Assembly: GCF_001557875.1 (NCBI RefSeq) | Contig: NZ_LNRF01000013.1 | Coordinates: 61,659 to 125,658, forward strand | Source of the DNA: Vibrio splendidus | Lineage (GTDB): Bacteria > Pseudomonadota > Gammaproteobacteria > Enterobacterales > Vibrionaceae | Reading direction: 5' to 3' | DNA: 64,000 bases | Part shown: positions 7,988 through 16,374 of the stretch, piece after piece | Numbering within the stretch: position 1 is the first letter of the stretch | How the letters are laid out: each line of letters starts with the position of its first letter | Notes under the pieces: model-generated | Databases searched by the model: none | What the model was told of the DNA's origin: nothing | What the model saw: the letters and a program-made list of their open reading frames with translations, nothing else | Translations under genes and position numbers: made by a program

Positions 7988-9286
7988 ATGAAATCGAATA
8001 ACTTCAAACTGTCTTCAATGATGTTCATTGAATGGTTTATCTGGGGAGCATGGTTTGTTCCCTTGTGGCAAATACTTAATACCAATGGCTTTACGCCAAC
8101 GGAGATCGCATGGTCTTACGCATGCAGTGCAATTGCCGCGATCATCTCGCCGATCTTAGTCGGATCAATCACCGACCGCTTCTTCGCTGCGCAGAAAGTA
8201 CTTTCTGTGATGTTATTGGCGGGTGCAGGTTTAATGTACCTAGCGGCTCAACAAACCGAGTTTGCCACCTTCTTTCCAATACTTCTGTTGTACTCGCTAA
8301 CCTACATGCCAACGATCGCACTGACCAACAGCATTGCTTTCTCTAATGTAGAAGATGTAGAACGTGACTTCCCGCGTATCCGTGTAATGGGTACTATCGG
8401 CTGGATTGCTTCTGGTATCGCGATTGGTTTCTTACCAGGCTGGTTGGGTTACGGTGATATCTCATCAAGCAATATCCCGCTTATTCTGACGGCTCTCGCT
8501 TCGGCTGCACTGGGCATCTTCGCACTGACTCTGCCAGACACACCGCCAAAAAGTACCGGTAAATTAAACCTTAAAGTGATGCTTGGCCTAGACGCTATCG
8601 TGTTACTGAAAGACAAAAACTTCTTAGCATTCTTCGTTTGTTCTTTCATGTTTAGCATGCCGCTGGCGTTCTACTACATCTTTGCAAACGGCTACCTAAC
8701 CGAAGTGGGTATGAGTAATGCAACTGGCTGGATGACGCTAGGTCAATTCTCTGAAATCTTCTTTATGCTGGCACTACCTTTCTTCACCAAACGCTTTGGT
8801 ATTAAGAAGGTATTACTACTTGGTCTCTTTACGGCAGCAGTTCGCTACGGTTTCTTCGTCTACGGCAGCGCAGACACTTGGTACCTATATTCACTGCTAT
8901 TCGCCGGCATCCTATTACACGGTGTGAGCTACGACTTCTACTTCGTAACAGCTTACATCTATGTCGACAAAAAAGCGCCTAAACACATGCGTACCGCAGC
9001 GCAAGGCCTTATCACATTGGGTTGCCAAGGTATTGGTAGCTTGCTGGGTTACCGCTTAGGTGGTGTGTTAATGGAGAAGATGTTTGCTTACGACGAACCA
9101 CAGAATGGTCTGACATTTGATTGGGCAGGTATGTGGGGCTTCGGTGCCATCATGATCGCCATCATCCTCGTTATCTTCACGTACTTTTTCCGTGAACCAA
9201 ACGGTGAGATCAAAGAGATTAATATCAACAACAAATCAGATGGAAACGCATCAGAGCAGACTCAAGTAGAAAAAGCTCAAGCGTAA
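7988..9286 (+). CDS. MFS nucleoside permease, NupG/XapB/YegT type
   Basis: 432 residues from ATG 7988, chosen because AAAGGA lies 7 bases upstream; the frame is open further left but without a ribosome site. The start MMFIEWFIWGAWFVPLWQIL and the segment DFPRIRVMGTIGWIASG (about 125-142) are typical of the nucleoside:H+ symporter family, with about 12 membrane segments and a hydrophilic C-tail. It heads a run of genes whose order, permease / ADP-ribosylglycohydrolase / PfkB kinase / GntR, matches E. coli yegT-yegU-yegV-yegW. It probably imports a nucleoside or related N-riboside. Confidence 0.85.
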   Translation: MKSNNFKLSSMMFIEWFIWGAWFVPLWQILNTNGFTPTEIAWSYACSAIAAIISPILVGSITDRFFAAQKVLSVMLLAGAGLMYLAAQQTEFATFFPILLLYSLTYMPTIALTNSIAFSNVEDVERDFPRIRVMGTIGWIASGIAIGFLPGWLGYGDISSSNIPLILTALASAALGIFALTLPDTPPKSTGKLNLKVMLGLDAIVLLKDKNFLAFFVCSFMFSMPLAFYYIFANGYLTEVGMSNATGWMTLGQFSEIFFMLALPFFTKRFGIKKVLLLGLFTAAVRYGFFVYGSADTWYLYSLLFAGILLHGVSYDFYFVTAYIYVDKKAPKHMRTAAQGLITLGCQGIGSLLGYRLGGVLMEKMFAYDEPQNGLTFDWAGMWGFGAIMIAIILVIFTYFFREPNGEIKEININNKSDGNASEQTQVEKAQA

Positions 9287-9294
9287 TTTTTTAC

Positions 9295-9334
9295 CTGCTC
9301 AGTCTCTCCCCCTAGCTTCTGACTGAGCAGCTTT
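9295..9334 (+). terminator. Intra-operon hairpin (attenuator or processing site)
   Basis: CTGCTCAGTC (9295-9304) and GACTGAGCAG (9321-9330) form a perfect 10-bp stem, followed by CTTTT. It sits in the 75-bp gap between the permease and the hydrolase gene. The short T-run suggests partial termination or mRNA end protection rather than full stop, since the next genes have no obvious own promoter. Confidence 0.6.
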
Positions 9335-9361
9335 TAGATAACCTATTTTTGGTGAAGTAAG

Positions 9362-10384
9362 ATGAACATTTCAAAACAAGACAGAATTTTAGGCACATTT
9401 TATGGTCAAGCACTGGGTGATTCGATGGGAATGCCATCAGAGCTTTGGCCAAGAAGCCGAGTAAAAGCGCACTTTGGTTGGATTGACTCATTCCTGCCAG
9501 GGCCTGCTGAAAACAATGCCGCTTGTTACTTCGATGCTTGCCAGTTCACGGATGACACCTCAATGGCGCTGGCTCTTGCTGACGCTATCATCGAATGCGA
9601 CGGTGAGATCTCACCAGAGATCATTGCTCGCAACGTATTAAACTGGGCTGAAGGCTTCGATGCTTTCAATAAAAACATTTTTGGCCCAAGCTCGAAAGCC
9701 GCAATGCGCGCGATTAAAGAAGGTACTTCAATTAATGAGCTTGAAAACAACGGTGTGACCAACGGCGCTGCAATGCGTGTATCGCCAATGGGCTGCCTTG
9801 TTCCAACCACCAACCTAGACACTTTTATCGACCAAGTCGCACTGGCTTCAAGCCCAACCCATAAGTCAGACGTAGCGATTGCGGGTGCGGTTGCGATTGC
9901 TTGGTCTGTATCGAAAGCGATTGAAGGACACAGCTGGAGCGCAATTAAAGACCAACTACCTGCGGTTGCTAACGCAGCACAAACTAAGAACATCACCACC
10001 TTCAGTGCTTCAATGGGCGCTCGTATTGAGCTTGCTCTTATGGTGGCTTCAGAAAAGAGTGGCGTTGAAGAGCGCATGGAAAAAATCTACAACTTAGTCG
10101 GTGCAGGCGTAAGTACGATTGAGTCGGTTCCGGCTGCTATCGCCATGGTTGAACTCGCACAAACCGACCCTAACCGCTGTGCAATTCTTTGTGCCAACTT
10201 AGGCGGCGATACCGATACGATTGGTGCGATGGCAACGGCAATTTGTGGGGCACTGAATGGCATCCAATCGATTGATATCGAGTTGAAGAAGCAACTCGAT
10301 GACGAAAACCAACTCGATTTTGCAGGTTACGCAGCCTCCTTCCTGCGCTTAAGAGAGATTAAGGAGCAAGGGTATGCCTCATAG
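9362..10384 (+). CDS. ADP-ribosylglycohydrolase (DraG) family protein, YegU-like
   Basis: 340 residues. Family motifs are visible: GTFYGQALGDSMGMP (N-terminus), QFTDDTSMALALADAI (about 60-75, metal-binding TDD), NGAAMRVSPMG (about 135-145) and GGDTDTIGAMATAI (about 282-295, second metal set D-x-D-T). These residues bind two Mg ions and cleave an N- or O-glycosidic bond of ADP-ribose-like substrates. It follows the nucleoside permease and overlaps the kinase gene by 11 bases. By context it may hydrolyse an imported riboside; a protein de-ADP-ribosylation role is the alternative. GTGAAGTAAG precedes the ATG. Confidence 0.85.
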   Translation: MNISKQDRILGTFYGQALGDSMGMPSELWPRSRVKAHFGWIDSFLPGPAENNAACYFDACQFTDDTSMALALADAIIECDGEISPEIIARNVLNWAEGFDAFNKNIFGPSSKAAMRAIKEGTSINELENNGVTNGAAMRVSPMGCLVPTTNLDTFIDQVALASSPTHKSDVAIAGAVAIAWSVSKAIEGHSWSAIKDQLPAVANAAQTKNITTFSASMGARIELALMVASEKSGVEERMEKIYNLVGAGVSTIESVPAAIAMVELAQTDPNRCAILCANLGGDTDTIGAMATAICGALNGIQSIDIELKKQLDDENQLDFAGYAASFLRLREIKEQGYAS

Positions 10385-11327
10385 TTCTTTGATTCAGCTG
10401 ATTCCAACTCTACAAAACAAACGACAATTGTGCCTAATCGGCGCTGCCGTGGTCGATATCGTGACAGAGACACCTGCGCTACCGAAACGTGGTACAGATG
10501 TCGAGTTAATCGAGAAAGGCATTCATGTCGGCGGCTGCGCTCTCAACATCGCCATTGCTTTGAAAAAGCTCGGTGTTGACTCCGTTAATGCCCTGCCAAT
10601 TGGTCAAGGTAAATGGGCAGATATCATTACTGCTGCAATGGCTGAGAAAGGCCTGACAAGTAGCCTACAAGATCCAAGTGGCGACAACGGCTGGTGTTTA
10701 GCGCTAGTAGAACCCGATGGTGAACGTACCTTCCTATCTGTTAGCGGTGTTGAGAACAATTGGAATCAACAAGCACTTGAGCAGTTGGATCTTCAAGACG
10801 ATGCAATCGTCTACCTTTCGGGTTACCAATTATCTTCAGCATGTGGAGAGCAGATCGTTAGCTGGCTTGAAACACTGCCAAGCGGCGTTGAACTGTTCAT
10901 CGATTTTGGTCCTCGCATTGGAGATATTCCTAAGCCCGTGTTTGAGCGCCTAATCAAGCTGAAACCAACCATCTCTTTGAATCGCCAAGAAGCCGAAGTA
11001 CTGGGTATGCAAGACATCAACACCTTTGTTGAGCAATGGCATAACCATTATGGCTGCCCGCTGATTTTACGCATCGATAGCGATGGTGCTCTGTTCGCCA
11101 CGCAAGATGGCTACGGAAATGTTGCACCATTTAAAGCAACCGTGGTTGACACGATCGGCGCGGGAGATACTCATGCAGGCGGCGTATTAGCAGGCTTAGT
11201 TTCTGGCTGGGAACTGCCTGACGCAATTTTGTTAGGTAATGCGGTTGCATCTTATGTGGTGAGCCATGTAGGTGGCGATTGTGCTCCTAGTGTTGCTGAG
11301 ATAACTGACTACCTCAATCAATACTAA
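10374..11327 (+). CDS. PfkB-family sugar/nucleoside kinase, YegV-like
   Basis: 317 residues. GGCALNIAIALKKLG (about 53-67) is PfkB signature 1 and DTIGAGDTHAGGVLAGL (about 259-275) is signature 2, with the catalytic Asp in GAGD. It belongs to the ribokinase fold and would phosphorylate a sugar or nucleoside with ATP in the cytosol. The start overlaps the hydrolase gene by 11 bases, so the two are translationally coupled. The likely pathway is import, glycosidic cleavage, then phosphorylation of the freed sugar; the sugar itself is unknown. Confidence 0.87.
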   Translation: MPHSSLIQLIPTLQNKRQLCLIGAAVVDIVTETPALPKRGTDVELIEKGIHVGGCALNIAIALKKLGVDSVNALPIGQGKWADIITAAMAEKGLTSSLQDPSGDNGWCLALVEPDGERTFLSVSGVENNWNQQALEQLDLQDDAIVYLSGYQLSSACGEQIVSWLETLPSGVELFIDFGPRIGDIPKPVFERLIKLKPTISLNRQEAEVLGMQDINTFVEQWHNHYGCPLILRIDSDGALFATQDGYGNVAPFKATVVDTIGAGDTHAGGVLAGLVSGWELPDAILLGNAVASYVVSHVGGDCAPSVAEITDYLNQY

Positions 11328-11351
11328 TCCTTGTTCCTCATGTACACATTA

Positions 11352-11375
11352 GGCTCAGTATTACTGGGCCTTTTT
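11352..11375 (+). terminator. Intrinsic terminator after the kinase gene
   Basis: GGCTCAGT (11352-11359) and ACTGGGCC (11363-11370) pair with one G-U wobble, then TTTTT. It separates the permease-hydrolase-kinase operon from the next MFS gene. Confidence 0.8.
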
Positions 11376-11419
11376 GTTACGCCTATCTTTATTTTACCTA
11401 GCTTTTTGGCCTTTCTATT

Positions 11420-12706
11420 ATGAGTCACTCTTCTGTTATGAACCGTTTTTCTAATGCAAATAACAAAGCTACTAGGATTCTGCTCGCGAGTTGTGGAATC
11501 AACCTCTGCATCGGCGTTCTCTATACCTGGAGTGTATTTAAAAACTCTCTTTTGGACCTTGGTTGGAGCAACACTCAAGCCTCAATGCCTTACACCATCA
11601 CCATCATCACCCTTTCATTGGCGCTTCTGATTGCAGGCCGTATTCAGGACAAAATTGGCCCACAAAAAGTATTAATGGTTGGCTCCTTAATGGCTGGTTC
11701 TGGAATGATCTTAGCAAGCCTCTCCTTAACCCCTTGGAACCTAAATATCAGCTTTGGTTTGGTCACTGGTGCGGGTATCGGATTTGCTTATGCGTGCTTG
11801 AATCCAACCGCGATGAAGTGGTTTCACTCTTCACAAAAAGGCATGGTCAACGGGTTGCTCGCGACTGCATTCGGTCTTGCTGCTATCTACTTGGCTCCGT
11901 TAACTAGCTATCTAATATCTGTTATTGGGTTAGATCAAAGCTTACGCGCGTTAGGTGTAGGGCTAGTACTGATCGCTTTCCCATTGGCTTGTTCGATCAA
12001 AAATCCACCAGCTGGGTATGAACCCAAAGCTCGCTCATCAGAGTCGGATTCCTCCAAGCCCGTTTCAAAGCCGAGCCGCAACTACATGTGGAAAGAGATG
12101 CTCGCAACCAAACAGTTCTACCAACTGTGGTTCACTTACGCTTTTGGCGCGGCCGCGGGTTTGATGATCATCGCCAACATCACTTCAATTGCCGCAGAAC
12201 AAGCCAATATCTTAGAGGGTGCTTATTTGATCGTGACCTTATCGATATTTAACTCGGCAGGTCGATTGGTATCAGGATTATTGAGCGACAAGATTGGCGC
12301 ATTAAAAACGTTAGCTATCGCACTTGGGCTGCAAACCATCAATATGTTGTTGTTCAGTCAGTTTGTCTCTAGCCCTACTCTGATGGTCGGTGCAGCTTTG
12401 GCTGGCGTTGGATACGGTACTTTATTAGCCGTGTTTCCTTCAATCATGGCGGACTTATACGGCCTGAAGAACTTCGGTGCCAACTACGGCGTGCTTTATA
12501 CCGCTTGGGGGATTGGCGGCTTTATCGGCCCTATCCTTGCGGCAATATCGGTGGATTGGTACGGCAGTTACTCAATCGCTTATTTGACATGTGCGGTCTT
12601 GGTGAGCATCGCGACAGTACTGACCTTCCGAGTAAAGCCCATTTCAACAGAGCCATGTATCGATAAAGAATCGACTTCAAGTTATCAGTTGGAACGTTCA
12701 AGCTAA
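11420..12706 (+). CDS. MFS transporter, oxalate/formate antiporter (OFA)-like
   Basis: 428 residues, about 12 membrane segments. The N-terminus CGINLCIGVLYTWSVFKNSLL is characteristic of the OFA branch (G-x-x-Y-x-W-S-V-F), with a central loop rich in serine (about 200-220) and LSDKIGALKTLAI as the second-half loop. OFA members exchange or import small carboxylates. Its gene lies between the kinase and the GntR regulator but has its own terminator upstream. It is absent from the E. coli yeg block as I remember it, so it may export or import a by-product carboxylate (inference). Confidence 0.78.
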   Translation: MSHSSVMNRFSNANNKATRILLASCGINLCIGVLYTWSVFKNSLLDLGWSNTQASMPYTITIITLSLALLIAGRIQDKIGPQKVLMVGSLMAGSGMILASLSLTPWNLNISFGLVTGAGIGFAYACLNPTAMKWFHSSQKGMVNGLLATAFGLAAIYLAPLTSYLISVIGLDQSLRALGVGLVLIAFPLACSIKNPPAGYEPKARSSESDSSKPVSKPSRNYMWKEMLATKQFYQLWFTYAFGAAAGLMIIANITSIAAEQANILEGAYLIVTLSIFNSAGRLVSGLLSDKIGALKTLAIALGLQTINMLLFSQFVSSPTLMVGAALAGVGYGTLLAVFPSIMADLYGLKNFGANYGVLYTAWGIGGFIGPILAAISVDWYGSYSIAYLTCAVLVSIATVLTFRVKPISTEPCIDKESTSSYQLERSS

Positions 12707-12718
12707 CTCAATAAAACC

Positions 12719-12750
12719 TCTGAGTGGCGGAATCTTTGTTTCGCCCTCAG
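12719..12750 (+). terminator. Weak hairpin downstream of the OFA-type MFS gene
   Basis: CTGAG-TGGCGGAA, a short loop, TTTCGCC-CTCAG pair imperfectly at 12719-12750. The following ATTTC is a poor T-run, so termination may be incomplete. Confidence 0.4.
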
Positions 12751-12826
12751 ATTTCACATTTCTATTAAGTGTGTGCTTAGACTTCGGGTATACTTCGGTT
12801 AAATAAAAAAGCTAAAACAGACCTTT

Positions 12827-13570
12827 ATGAGCGCTTATCAACCACTGCTTACCCTGATTCAGGAACGAATCGACCAGAAAGATAAATCACCTCTGTATCT
12901 GAAGATTGCCGATTCAGTGAAGCTGGCGACTGAGCAACAAATGCTCAAGGGCGGAGACTTCATTCCAACTGAGCGCGAGTTCAGTGACAAGCTTGGTGTG
13001 TCTCGTATTACCGTTCGTAAAGCATTGGATATATTGGATAAAGAAGGCGTGATTGTTCGTTCTCGTGGCTTGGGAACTATGATCAGCGAGACTGTTGAAT
13101 ACTCAAGTAAAGAGGCGACAGGCTTCTCTCAACAAGTGGTTCTGAAAGGCAAAAAACCTGACACACTATGGATTAAAAAAGACGTGGTTGCTTGTTCTTC
13201 AGAGATCGCCAAGATGCTCAAAATCGCCGAGAACGATCAAGTCTTTCTGTTGAAGCGCGTCCGTTACATCGACGAGCAAGCCGTATCCATTGAAGAATCT
13301 TACGTCCCTGCTCATTTGATCCATGACCCAGATGAAATTCAACTATCGCTTTACGATTACTTCCGCAGCCAAGATATCTCGCCAACCAAAACTCAAAGCC
13401 GAGTGTCCGCAAAAATGCCAACAGAAGAGTTTCTGGAGAAGCTCAACATTGACGAAACCGTGCCTGTTCTGTTGATCGAACAAACGGCTTACGACAAAAA
13501 AGGCGTGCCTATTGAATACAGCATCAACCGCTGCCGTGGTGATATGTATGTGTTCGTGAGCGAAGATTAA
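12827..13570 (+). CDS. GntR-family regulator with UTRA domain (HutC type), YegW-like
   Basis: 247 residues. Residues 20-85 form the GntR winged helix (PLYLKIADSVKLATEQQML...FIPTEREFSDKLGVSRITVRKALDILDKEGVIVRSRGLGT). Residues about 100-240 form the UTRA effector domain (EIAKMLKIAENDQVFLLKRVRYIDEQAVSIEESYVP...). Such proteins repress sugar or nucleoside genes and release DNA on binding a phosphosugar. Its place at the end of the permease-hydrolase-kinase block suggests it controls that block. Confidence 0.87.
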   Translation: MSAYQPLLTLIQERIDQKDKSPLYLKIADSVKLATEQQMLKGGDFIPTEREFSDKLGVSRITVRKALDILDKEGVIVRSRGLGTMISETVEYSSKEATGFSQQVVLKGKKPDTLWIKKDVVACSSEIAKMLKIAENDQVFLLKRVRYIDEQAVSIEESYVPAHLIHDPDEIQLSLYDYFRSQDISPTKTQSRVSAKMPTEEFLEKLNIDETVPVLLIEQTAYDKKGVPIEYSINRCRGDMYVFVSED

Positions 13571-13597
13571 ACCTCGTACTCAAAACACGATAGACAC

Positions 13598-13646
13598 AAA
13601 AAGCCCGTTAGTCCTGCTATAAAAAGTGGAGACTAACGGGCTTTTT
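13598..13646. terminator. Bidirectional terminator between GntR and the first chemoreceptor
   Basis: AAAAAGCCCGTTAGTC (13598-13613) and GACTAACGGGCTTTTT (13631-13646) are perfectly complementary 16-base arms with A- and T-runs at the ends. It lies between convergent genes. Confidence 0.92.
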
Positions 13647-13670
13647 ACTTCTTATTAGAATGCTTACTAG

Positions 13671-15650
13671 TTAGCTCTTAAACGTATTCGAGAGCTCTTT
13701 CAGTGATGTTGCCAGCTCGGCTTGCTCTTTGGCTGTTGCAGCAATTTGCGTTGCACCCGTCGTAGATTCTGTCGACTTCTGTTCTACTGCCACAACGTTC
13801 TGAGCAATATCCTGAGTCACGACAGCTTGCTCTTCGGTTGCGGTCGCAATTTGCTCAGTCATGCTAAATATCTCGCTCACAGCGCCTGAAATATCTTGCA
13901 GCGTCTGCTCTACGCCTCGAGAATCCTCCACCGCTCTTGAAGACATTTTCTTGCTGTTATCAATCACATTAAACGCAGTTTGCACATCTGATTGTAGAGA
14001 GCTAATGAAGCCTTCAATCTCTGAGGTAGATTCTTGGGTGCGTTGTGCCAAAGTACGTACTTCATCTGCAACCACAGCAAAACCACGACCTTGTTCACCA
14101 GCACGTGCTGCTTCAATCGCCGCATTTAGCGCTAATAAGTTGGTTTGCTCGGCAACTGACTTAATCACATCAATCACACTGTTGATGTTATTGCTGCTAT
14201 CGTGAAGATGCGTAATTTTCTCAGCTAGGCTGTTAATCTCAGATGCCAAGGTTTCAATCGATTGATAAGAGTGCTGAACCGTGCTCAAGCCTGCTTGTGA
14301 TTGTTCATCTGCCAATTTAGCTGAGCTTGCTGTTTGCTGAGTTTTAGCCGCGACCTCGTTCACCGTTGCCGATAGCTCCTCTGTTGCTGTCGCAATCAAA
14401 CCAATTTGGTCTTGCTGCTCAACCAAGGTGTTGGAGTTGTATTGGCAAGTTTGCGCCGTCTCTTCAGCTGCAGAAGCAAGTGTCAAGCTAGACTGAGACA
14501 AGTTATCTATTACCTGAGAGAATTTCTCTAACGTTTCGTTGAGAGACGAAGAGATATGCCCTAGCTCACTCTCTCCTAAATACTTAGCTCTCACCGTTAG
14601 GTCATTATCATCACGAACAACAGAAAGTACTGAGGTTAGATTTTTTACTCGGAGCGTTAGGTCTGTAATCACTTTAAAGCTTACAAAGGTCGCAAAGAAA
14701 GTAATTACAACAAATACCGCAATACTTGCGAACATCGCAGATTGAGCTTCACTCGCCTTATTTTCAGTCAATGCGATAAGTGATTCAGCCAGTTGATTCT
14801 CCGTTTTCTTTAACTGAACAATACGAGCCGTTGATTGCGCGAACCAATACACAGGGTCTACATCAAAACCACTCATTTTTGATTCAGCCACATCACGAAG
14901 CTTCTCGACTTCCGCGACCGAACGATCATTTAATTGTTGTTCAAAAAAGCGAACGTTGTCTGGGTTACCCAGAACTTCAAAGTTCGAGAAATACGTGTTT
15001 TGCTGTGTCACCAAAGAGATGAACTTAACCAGCATACCTGGGCCAAACTCATTTTTAGAAAAAGTGTTATTTAGGACAGCACGCTCGATACCAGCTCGCT
15101 CTTTGCCTTGCAAGAAGTTGTAATAAGCGATGGTTTCCGTAGTGATGGTAGCATCGGAGCTTAACTCAGCAATTAAAGCTGATACGCTGAGCAGTTTTGC
15201 ATTCAGTTTAGTGTAGTAACCTAAAGCCTCTGAAAGTGGGATCGACTGAGAATCAACACGATTACGAATAGACGTAATTTGATTTAGGCTTTGGCTGATT
15301 TCAGTGTTCAGACGGGAGATCTGGGGTAAGTCGATTTCTGCAGACTGCCAGTACTCAGATCTCTGATTGCGTCTGTTATCCGCACTTGTTCTTTGCGCTC
15401 GCAGCTCACTCACAAACTTTGTACCTTGTGAGCCGATAAAACCAGCCGTCATTCCGCGCTCTTTTTGCAACTCATGGACAAGTTCACTGTACACAACCGA
15501 CAAACGCGTAAGTTGATTTAATGACGACATTTCTCTAGTGGTTTCTACGCCTTTAGAAATCTCAGAAACGCTGAGCCACAGAAATCCTAAGATCGGTAAA
15601 ATAAGCAAAGCGATTATTTTTTGCTTAAAAGACATATCAGTTAATTTCAT
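13671..15650 (-). CDS. Methyl-accepting chemotaxis protein with NIT sensor domain (copy 1)
   Basis: 659 residues. An N-terminal membrane segment (about 8-27) is followed by a periplasmic, mostly helical domain with ELQKERGMTAGFIGSQGTKF (about 56-75) and later LQGKERAGIERAVLNNTFS, the two matching helices of nitrate/nitrite-sensing NIT domains. A second membrane segment (about 305-325) leads to HAMP and a signalling hairpin with EQTNLLALNAAIEAARAGEQGRGFAVVADEVRTLAQRT, the tip that binds CheA/CheW. No C-terminal CheR pentapeptide is seen. GGGAAGAAG precedes ATG. The ligand may be nitrate or nitrite but is not shown. Confidence 0.9.
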   Translation of the reverse strand: MKLTDMSFKQKIIALLILPILGFLWLSVSEISKGVETTREMSSLNQLTRLSVVYSELVHELQKERGMTAGFIGSQGTKFVSELRAQRTSADNRRNQRSEYWQSAEIDLPQISRLNTEISQSLNQITSIRNRVDSQSIPLSEALGYYTKLNAKLLSVSALIAELSSDATITTETIAYYNFLQGKERAGIERAVLNNTFSKNEFGPGMLVKFISLVTQQNTYFSNFEVLGNPDNVRFFEQQLNDRSVAEVEKLRDVAESKMSGFDVDPVYWFAQSTARIVQLKKTENQLAESLIALTENKASEAQSAMFASIAVFVVITFFATFVSFKVITDLTLRVKNLTSVLSVVRDDNDLTVRAKYLGESELGHISSSLNETLEKFSQVIDNLSQSSLTLASAAEETAQTCQYNSNTLVEQQDQIGLIATATEELSATVNEVAAKTQQTASSAKLADEQSQAGLSTVQHSYQSIETLASEINSLAEKITHLHDSSNNINSVIDVIKSVAEQTNLLALNAAIEAARAGEQGRGFAVVADEVRTLAQRTQESTSEIEGFISSLQSDVQTAFNVIDNSKKMSSRAVEDSRGVEQTLQDISGAVSEIFSMTEQIATATEEQAVVTQDIAQNVVAVEQKSTESTTGATQIAATAKEQAELATSLKELSNTFKS

Positions 15651-16045
15651 TCTTCTTCCCTAGCTGCTAACACATTTTTATTGATTATCGGATCACGCAT
15701 ACCGAAAGTGGATTGCCCATGATCTGCAACCGTATAATTATTCACTCGAATCAAATACCGTACTCACAAATCGGCACGTGAAGAAACTAACATTTAACCT
15801 TATAAATTTCATTGGATTATCAATGAAATTGTTATCTTATCGACTTAACTTTTCGAAAAGAATACATAACAACAATTTCCCGGCGCAAGTGACTGAAAAT
15901 TGACAGTTTATGCATAATACTAAAGAGGTAAGAAAACACCAAAAGTGCGGTCAATAGTAACTATATATTCAGCACCAACTATGTATAATTCCGGGCTCGT
16001 AAAATTAACAACTTAATTAATATAGCTGCATAATCAGAGGTTTTT
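15651..16045. promoter_or_regulatory. Divergent control region between receptor copy 1 and the zinc-ribbon gene
   Basis: AATTTCATTG (15805-15814) and CAATGAAATT (15821-15830) form a perfect 10-bp inverted repeat around GATTAT, about 155 bp upstream of the receptor. TATAAT at 15984-15989 is the likely -10 for the zinc-ribbon gene; it is preserved in unit 2 at 19445-19450. I see no good sigma-28-type promoter for the receptor. No other gene is visible. Confidence 0.5.
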
Positions 16046-16219
16046 ATGGACTGTCCCGCTTGTGAAGAACATATCGGTTGGGAATGGGTAGAAGAAGCGG
16101 CAATTGAACCCAATGAGGAATTCGATTGTCCTGAGTGTCAAGAAACGTTGATGTATACCATCGATGAAGGTACCTATTACGGTGCACAACATAAAACCGT
16201 AGAAGTGGTTGATGATTGA
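16046..16219 (+). CDS. Small zinc-ribbon protein
   Basis: 57 residues starting MDCPACEEHIGWEW and ending VEVVDD, with AGAGG upstream of ATG. CPAC near residue 3 and CPEC near residue 28 form two CPxC knuckles about 21 residues apart, the pattern of a four-cysteine zinc ribbon. The rest is acidic. Such small ribbons often act as accessory or regulatory proteins, but no function can be assigned. A remnant of the same gene is present in duplication unit 2, fused by deletion to TetR sequence. Confidence 0.75.
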   Translation: MDCPACEEHIGWEWVEEAAIEPNEEFDCPECQETLMYTIDEGTYYGAQHKTVEVVDD

Positions 16220-16321
16220 TGGTTGATATAACTATCTAAAAAATAACACGTGTTATTAACTCTCATGTTCTAGATCTTGGCAAAATAATCAGAGTAAACG
16301 TCCCCCCCTCTTTACTGGAAC

Positions 16322-16354
16322 GAACGTTCAGCATAAAATATTGAACATATGTTC
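16322..16354. promoter_or_regulatory. TetR-type operator candidates
   Basis: GAACGTTC (16322-16329) and GAACATATGTTC (16343-16354) are two perfect palindromes sharing GAAC/GTTC arms, 13 bases apart and 20 bases before the TetR start. This is where a TetR protein would bind for self-repression. The corresponding stretch is deleted in unit 2. Confidence 0.6.
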
Positions 16355-16374
16355 GGATAAATAAAGTGGATGTT

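Noticed and set aside
9526..10077. 183-codon minus-strand frame opposite the ADP-ribosylglycohydrolase
   Set aside because: Antisense shadow: alanine/serine-rich, no known motif, while the plus-strand frame has full catalytic motifs.
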